Positions 6,448 to 9,527 of a stretch of DNA of 9,527 bases are shown piece after piece (positions within the stretch are counted from its first letter, which is position 1; the number at the start of each line of letters is the position of its first letter). This stretch comes from Paracoccaceae bacterium (GTDB lineage: Bacteria; Pseudomonadota; Alphaproteobacteria; Rhodobacterales; Rhodobacteraceae), in the NCBI GenBank assembly GCA_007120685.1, contig SKNG01000480.1, positions 1 through 9,527 of the forward strand. Reading direction: 5' to 3'. A model generated the notes under the pieces. The model searched no databases, was not told the DNA's origin, and saw only the letters and a program-made list of their open reading frames with translations. Both the position numbers and the translations under genes were made by a program.

Positions 6448-6469
6448 CGTGAGCGGTTTTTTTCTCACG
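6448..6469. promoter_or_regulatory. inverted repeat CGTGAG / CTCACG with a seven-T loop
   Basis: Perfect six-base arms flank a ten-base loop containing seven consecutive T residues. The element lies almost midway between the two divergent starts. It could be an operator, or a T-tract recognised by a MucR/Ros-like regulator, a family known to control exopolysaccharide genes in alphaproteobacteria. That link is inference; the T-run is inside the loop, so this is not a terminator. Confidence 0.3.
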
Positions 6470-6619
6470 CCGGCGGCGGCGGTGTGTCAGGCGCTGGAAA
6501 AGAAGGGCCTTTTAGAATAACGATTTAAGCGCGCGCCGCCTTGACTTCGAATCGGCGGCTGGCAAGCACGGGCGCCACCATGGGTTGTGTTCGACACCCG
6601 GCACCAAGGATGCTTCCGG

Positions 6620-8545
6620 GTGGTATCAGGCTGGAAATTGGGTGATAGGGTGGCCTTCTCTGAAAGACTGATCCTTCTGCCAAGACCCGCCAAGCGCGCC
6701 TTCATCCTCGCGCTTGATGTCATCAATGTCCCGCTTTCGCTTTATCTTACGGCGGCGCTGCTGACCGGCGGCCTTCCCGGCGCTGACTGGCTGCGTGGCG
6801 AAAGCGGCATTCTCCTGGTGCTGATGCTGGGCAGCGCCTTGCTTTCGCGCGCACTCGGGCTGCCCAGCATACAACTGAAATCATATGAAACGTCGGCGAT
6901 GGCCCGCAGCGCGGCACTGGCCGCCCTGCTGGCGGCGCTGCTGAGTATCGCCAGCGTGTCCATCGGGCTGGCGCGAACGCCGGGCGAACCGGTCATCTTT
7001 GCGCTTCTGTTTCTGTTTCTCAGCGCCGCGGTCCGGCTGGCCCTTCTTCAACTGCTCATCCATCTCTACCGACGCGACGTCGCGGCGACCAAGGTGCTGA
7101 TCTACGGCGCCGGCAAGACCGGCATGCAACTGGCCATGGCATTGCGGTCGCACGAGGCGGTGCGCCTGATGGGCTTCATAGACGACAACACGGTGCTGCA
7201 CGGCATGACCGTGGCGGGCTTTCCGGTCTACCCTCCCCAGCAACTGGAAAAGCTGATCGACGAGCAGAAGATCGGACGGGTGCTGCTGGCGATGCCCTCG
7301 CTGTCGCCGCCACGTCAGGCGCAGGTGGCGCGGCGCGTCGCGGCGCTGGGGGTCGATGTGCAGTCGCTGCCGTCCTTCGCGCAACTGGTCGGCGAAGAGG
7401 AGATCGTGGCCGCGCTGGCGCCGGTCCTGCCCGAATCCTTCCTGGGCCGCAACAAGCTTGATGCGACGCTGAGCGGTGCCTCTTCCGGCTATGCCGGCAA
7501 GTCGGTCCTGATCTCTGGTGCGGGCGGTTCCATCGGGTCGGAACTTTGCCGACAGGTCCTGCCCTGCGCCCCGGCGCGGCTGGTGCTGCTGGAATTGTCG
7601 GAACTGGCGCTTTACAATATCGACCGCGAATTGCGCGCCCTTGCCGAAGGCAGTGGATGCGAAATCGTGCCAGTGCTGGGCTCGGTGACCGACAAGGCCA
7701 GGCTGGCCGCTGTCATGAAGCAGCAGGGTGTTCAGATCGTTCTGCATGCGGCCGCCTACAAGCATGTGCCGATGGTCGAAGCCAACCCCGAAGCGGGGGT
7801 TTTCAACAACGTCTTCGGCACGCAGATCCTGGCGCAGACAGCCATCAACTGCGGTGTCGAACGGTTCGTGCAGGTTTCCACCGACAAGGCGGTTCGGCCC
7901 ACCGGCATCATGGGCGCCTCGAAGCGCCTGGCGGAACTGGTCGTCTGCGATCTGGCCCGGCGCGCGACGGGGACCATCATGACGACGGTCAGGTTCGGCA
8001 ATGTTCTGGGCTCCTCGGGCTCGGTGATCCCGCTGTTTCAGGAACAGATCCTGCGGGGCGGGCCGATCACGCTGACCGATCCGCGCGTGACGCGCTATTT
8101 CATGACGGTGCAGGAGGCCACGCGGCTGGTGCTCTGGGCGGGGTCCATGGCAAAGGGTGGCGAGATTTTCGTTCTGGACATGGGCAAGCCGGTCAGCATT
8201 GAGAAACTGGCGCGTCAGATCGTCGAATCCTCCGGTTACTCGATCAGGAGCGCCAGCAACCCCGAGGGCGATATCGAGATCGCCCTCACCGGCCTGCGTC
8301 CGGGCGAAAAGCTGCATGAGGAGCTTTCCATTCTGCCGGATCTGCTGCCAACGCAGCATCCGAAGCTTTTCCAGGCCGTGGAAGAGAGCCTGACCGATTT
8401 CGAACTGGCGCGTGCCCTGCAAAGCCTGAGCGCAGCCCTGGCGCAGCAGGATGCCGAAAGCGTGGTGGAAGAGGCGATCCGCTGGGTGAAACGCGACCTG
8501 ATCAAGAACGAAGACCGCCGCCGGAATGAAAGCGCAGCGCCCTGA
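6620..8545 (+). CDS. membrane-bound UDP-GlcNAc 4,6-dehydratase (FlaA1/PglF/WbpM/CapD family)
   Basis: About 641 residues, the normal length for the long family form. Four N-terminal membrane helices (roughly 27-48, 64-82, 95-117, 122-146) are followed by a Rossmann domain with YGAGKTG (162-168) and then an extended SDR domain with SGAGGSIGS (299-307). Catalytic-region motifs are HAAAYKHVPMVE, S420TDK423 and M431GASK435. Met replaces the usual SDR Tyr, as known for WbpM/PglF-type enzymes. LRPGEKLHEEL near the C-terminus is a family hallmark. The expected reaction is UDP-GlcNAc to UDP-4-keto-6-deoxy-HexNAc, the first step to QuiNAc, FucNAc or bacillosamine-type sugars, at the inner membrane. 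The start is uncertain: GTG 6620 is chosen for AAGGA nine bases upstream. GTG 6587 has no ribosome site, while TTG 6638 and GTG 6650 remain possible. It is divergent from galE. Confidence 0.92.
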   Translation: MVSGWKLGDRVAFSERLILLPRPAKRAFILALDVINVPLSLYLTAALLTGGLPGADWLRGESGILLVLMLGSALLSRALGLPSIQLKSYETSAMARSAALAALLAALLSIASVSIGLARTPGEPVIFALLFLFLSAAVRLALLQLLIHLYRRDVAATKVLIYGAGKTGMQLAMALRSHEAVRLMGFIDDNTVLHGMTVAGFPVYPPQQLEKLIDEQKIGRVLLAMPSLSPPRQAQVARRVAALGVDVQSLPSFAQLVGEEEIVAALAPVLPESFLGRNKLDATLSGASSGYAGKSVLISGAGGSIGSELCRQVLPCAPARLVLLELSELALYNIDRELRALAEGSGCEIVPVLGSVTDKARLAAVMKQQGVQIVLHAAAYKHVPMVEANPEAGVFNNVFGTQILAQTAINCGVERFVQVSTDKAVRPTGIMGASKRLAELVVCDLARRATGTIMTTVRFGNVLGSSGSVIPLFQEQILRGGPITLTDPRVTRYFMTVQEATRLVLWAGSMAKGGEIFVLDMGKPVSIEKLARQIVESSGYSIRSASNPEGDIEIALTGLRPGEKLHEELSILPDLLPTQHPKLFQAVEESLTDFELARALQSLSAALAQQDAESVVEEAIRWVKRDLIKNEDRRRNESAAP

Positions 8546-8636
8546 CTGCGCAAGCGCCTGCCTTGATGCGAAGCAGCTTCATTCGCGTGGCCGCGCCCCC
8601 CTCCGCCCTTCTTCCATTATGGGAGCGCATGCTGTG

Positions 8637-8657
8637 GCCGGGATCCAGTTTCCCGGC
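8637..8657. terminator. GC-rich hairpin between the convergent dehydratase and RTX genes
   Basis: GCCGGGA (8637-8643) and TCCCGGC (8651-8657) form a perfect seven-base-pair stem with a seven-base loop. It begins nine bases after the RTX stop codon on the - strand and 91 bases after the dehydratase stop on the + strand. Only a short TTT follows on the + side and no T-run on the - side, so it may be a transcript-end stem rather than a classic intrinsic terminator. A second possible stem, GCGAA/TTCGC (8568-8586), lies closer to the dehydratase stop. Confidence 0.45.
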
Positions 8658-8666
8658 GATTTGCTC

Positions 8667-9527
8667 CTATATGATCTGCACGTGGTCGATCAGGGCATCC
8701 AGATCGCCGTATCCGATCAGGAAGATCTCTGTGCCGGCATTCACCAGGTTGAAATCCAGATGCACATCGCCGTCGCGCGTCACCGAACCGAACCGCTGGA
8801 TGTTCTCGGCCAGATCACGGTCCCTGAACCGGCCGAACAGCCCGGGCGCCAGCATCAGGATATCGCCCCCGGCGGGGTTGAAGTCCATTACCCGGTTGTT
8901 GTCGTTGTTGCGGTAGAAGGTGAAGGCATCGGGGCCGGAACCACTGTAGAGCCTGTCGAAACCGGGGCCGGGCATGATGGTGTCATTACCCGAACCGCCA
9001 TAGATGATATCGGCCCCGGCATCGCCCATCAGCACGTTGTTGCCGGCGTTGCCATAAAGGATATCGGCGCGCGGCCCGCCGCTGAGCCTGTCATCGCCGG
9101 GGCCGCCGTGCAGCGCGTCCAACCCCGGGCCGCCGCGCAGATCGTTGTTGCCCTCGCTCGCGTAAAGCAGGTCGTCTCCCTGGCCGCCGCGCATCGAGTC
9201 ATCGCCCGGGCCGCCGCGCAGCGTGTCGTCGCCGTCGCCGCCCCAGACCAGATTGTTGCCCCGGCTTAGCTCGATAACATCGTCGCCGGCAAAGCCGAAG
9301 ATCGTGTCGTCGCCTGGGCCGTCGGTCAGGCGGTCGTCGCCGGATGTCCCGCGGATGCTCTGGCCGGCGTCAGGGTCAGGCGGCGGGCTGGGGGCGGGCG
9401 GCGGGGTCACAGTTTCCGGCGGCGTGGGGGGCGTCGGTTCCGCCGGCGGTGAAGGCTCTGCGGATGGGGGCGGCGATGAAGGTGGGCGCGGCGCAGGTGG
9501 CGGCGGCGGTGGCGGTGTCGGCTCGGG
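8667..9527 (-). CDS. RTX calcium-binding repeat protein, 5' part outside the window
   Basis: The frame is open from the TAG stop to the right window edge, so at least 286 C-terminal residues are present and the start is missing. In order from the edge: a proline-rich linker (31 Pro in 53 residues), sixteen nonapeptides of the GGxGxDxLx type that bind calcium as a beta-roll, and a C-terminal part of about 80 residues. That part has DAFTFY, RVMDFNPAGGDILML and a final hydrophobic ALIDHVQII, like the C-termini of type I secreted RTX proteins. A GTG at 9410 exists inside the linker, but proline-rich coding continues upstream of it without a break, so it is not taken as the start. Any enzymatic domain would lie beyond the window. 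The protein is expected to be exported by a type I system and fold outside the cell on calcium binding. Confidence 0.9.
   Translation of the reverse strand, partial: PEPTPPPPPPPAPRPPSSPPPSAEPSPPAEPTPPTPPETVTPPPAPSPPPDPDAGQSIRGTSGDDRLTDGPGDDTIFGFAGDDVIELSRGNNLVWGGDGDDTLRGGPGDDSMRGGQGDDLLYASEGNNDLRGGPGLDALHGGPGDDRLSGGPRADILYGNAGNNVLMGDAGADIIYGGSGNDTIMPGPGFDRLYSGSGPDAFTFYRNNDNNRVMDFNPAGGDILMLAPGLFGRFRDRDLAENIQRFGSVTRDGDVHLDFNLVNAGTEIFLIGYGDLDALIDHVQII
8913..9344 (-). repeat. sixteen tandem RTX nonapeptide repeats
   Basis: Counting from SGDDRLTDG, sixteen units of exactly nine residues follow without insertion, ending at SGPDAFTFY. Units 4, 8 and 12 each carry GNN in place of GDD (RGNNLVWGG, EGNNDLRGG, AGNNVLMGD). 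The unit before each one ends in Ser or Asn (ELS, YAS, YGN). The resulting 36-residue (108-base) super-period suggests growth by duplication of four-unit blocks. The last block has diverged at unit 16. Confidence 0.88.
9369..9527 (-). other. proline-rich linker segment of the RTX protein
   Basis: These 53 codons encode Pro interspersed with Thr, Ser, Ala and Glu, including a run of seven Pro. On the + strand this appears as GGC/GGT/GGG-rich sequence, which could be mistaken for a simple repeat. It probably forms an extended spacer between an unseen N-terminal domain and the calcium-binding repeats. The low-complexity DNA may be prone to length variation. Confidence 0.8.

Larger units (their letters stand above)
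6295..6619. other. divergent intergenic region between galE and the 4,6-dehydratase
   Basis: About 325 bases should hold the promoters of both genes. A TTGACT (6541-6546) resembles a + strand -35 box but has no good -10 at the proper spacing. An A/T-rich patch (TTTTAGAATAACGATTTAA, 6510-6528) could serve either direction as a -10 region. Two inverted repeats are visible: CGTGAG/CTCACG around a T-run (listed separately), and GCCGCC (6535-6540) with GGCGGC (6554-6559) enclosing a TTCGAA palindrome. Frames open here in both directions have no recognisable protein content. Confidence 0.45.

Noticed and set aside
6541..6569. TTGACT as the -35 box of the 4,6-dehydratase promoter
   Set aside because: No acceptable -10 hexamer at 16-18 bases downstream; mentioned only within the intergenic description.
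6881..8422. Long - strand open frame opposite the 4,6-dehydratase
   Set aside because: Antisense shadow; Gln/Arg/His-rich composition and no motifs, while the + strand shows a full family signature.
8526..9269. + strand open frame opposite the RTX repeats, repetitive in Val, Ala and Ile
   Set aside because: Its periodicity simply mirrors the 27-base RTX repeats on the - strand, which have the calcium-binding consensus.
8913..9344. Regular repeat array considered as CRISPR
   Set aside because: The repeat unit is 27 bases with no unique spacers and encodes RTX nonapeptides.

Overview
The window is high-GC DNA (roughly two thirds G+C by eye), densely packed, with genes overlapping by a few bases and GTG/TTG starts chosen by good Shine-Dalgarno sequences. 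Protein style (Ala/Arg/Gly-rich), a YARHG-type small secreted protein, an RTX protein and the surface-sugar genes suggest an alphaproteobacterium, probably Rhodobacteraceae (Paracoccus/Rhodobacter-like). This placement is inference; no rRNA or other marker gene is present.

Region 1 (1-4863, all + strand): a leader of about 300 bases without a convincing gene but with a 12-bp palindrome resembling an FNR-type half-site pair, then four closely packed genes: an ABC-type ATPase (GTG start at 297), a membrane-anchored or exported alpha/beta hydrolase overlapping its stop codon, and two different membrane-associated P-loop GTPases overlapping each other by 14 bases. The first GTPase is YfjP-like with a C-terminal hydrophobic DUF697/YcjF-like domain. 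The second has two N-terminal membrane helices, a long helical middle region and a C-terminal G domain. A perfect 16-bp palindrome separates the hydrolase from the GTPase pair, so this may be one transcript or two adjacent ones. The ABC ATPase has no permease partner in the window. This block is the least understood part of the window and the best candidate for an undescribed membrane module.

Region 2 (4864-5310): a short intergenic stretch with a perfect spaced inverted repeat, then a 98-residue secreted YARHG-like protein with four cysteines, convergent with galE.

Region 3 (5311-8545): divergent sugar-nucleotide genes. On the - strand is galE (UDP-glucose 4-epimerase, TTG start). On the + strand is a membrane-bound FlaA1/PglF/WbpM-type UDP-GlcNAc 4,6-dehydratase with Met in place of the usual SDR catalytic Tyr. 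They flank a roughly 325-base intergenic region holding inverted repeats. Together they would supply UDP-galactose and 4-keto-6-deoxy amino sugars for surface polysaccharide or glycoprotein.

Region 4 (8546-9527): convergent with the dehydratase, the 3' part of an RTX (calcium-binding nonapeptide repeat) protein, cut by the right window edge. It has a very proline-rich linker, sixteen uninterrupted nonapeptides with a visible four-unit super-period, and a type I secretion-style C-terminus. Sugar-nucleotide and RTX genes side by side fit a cell-surface or matrix locus, but no direct functional link is shown by the sequence.
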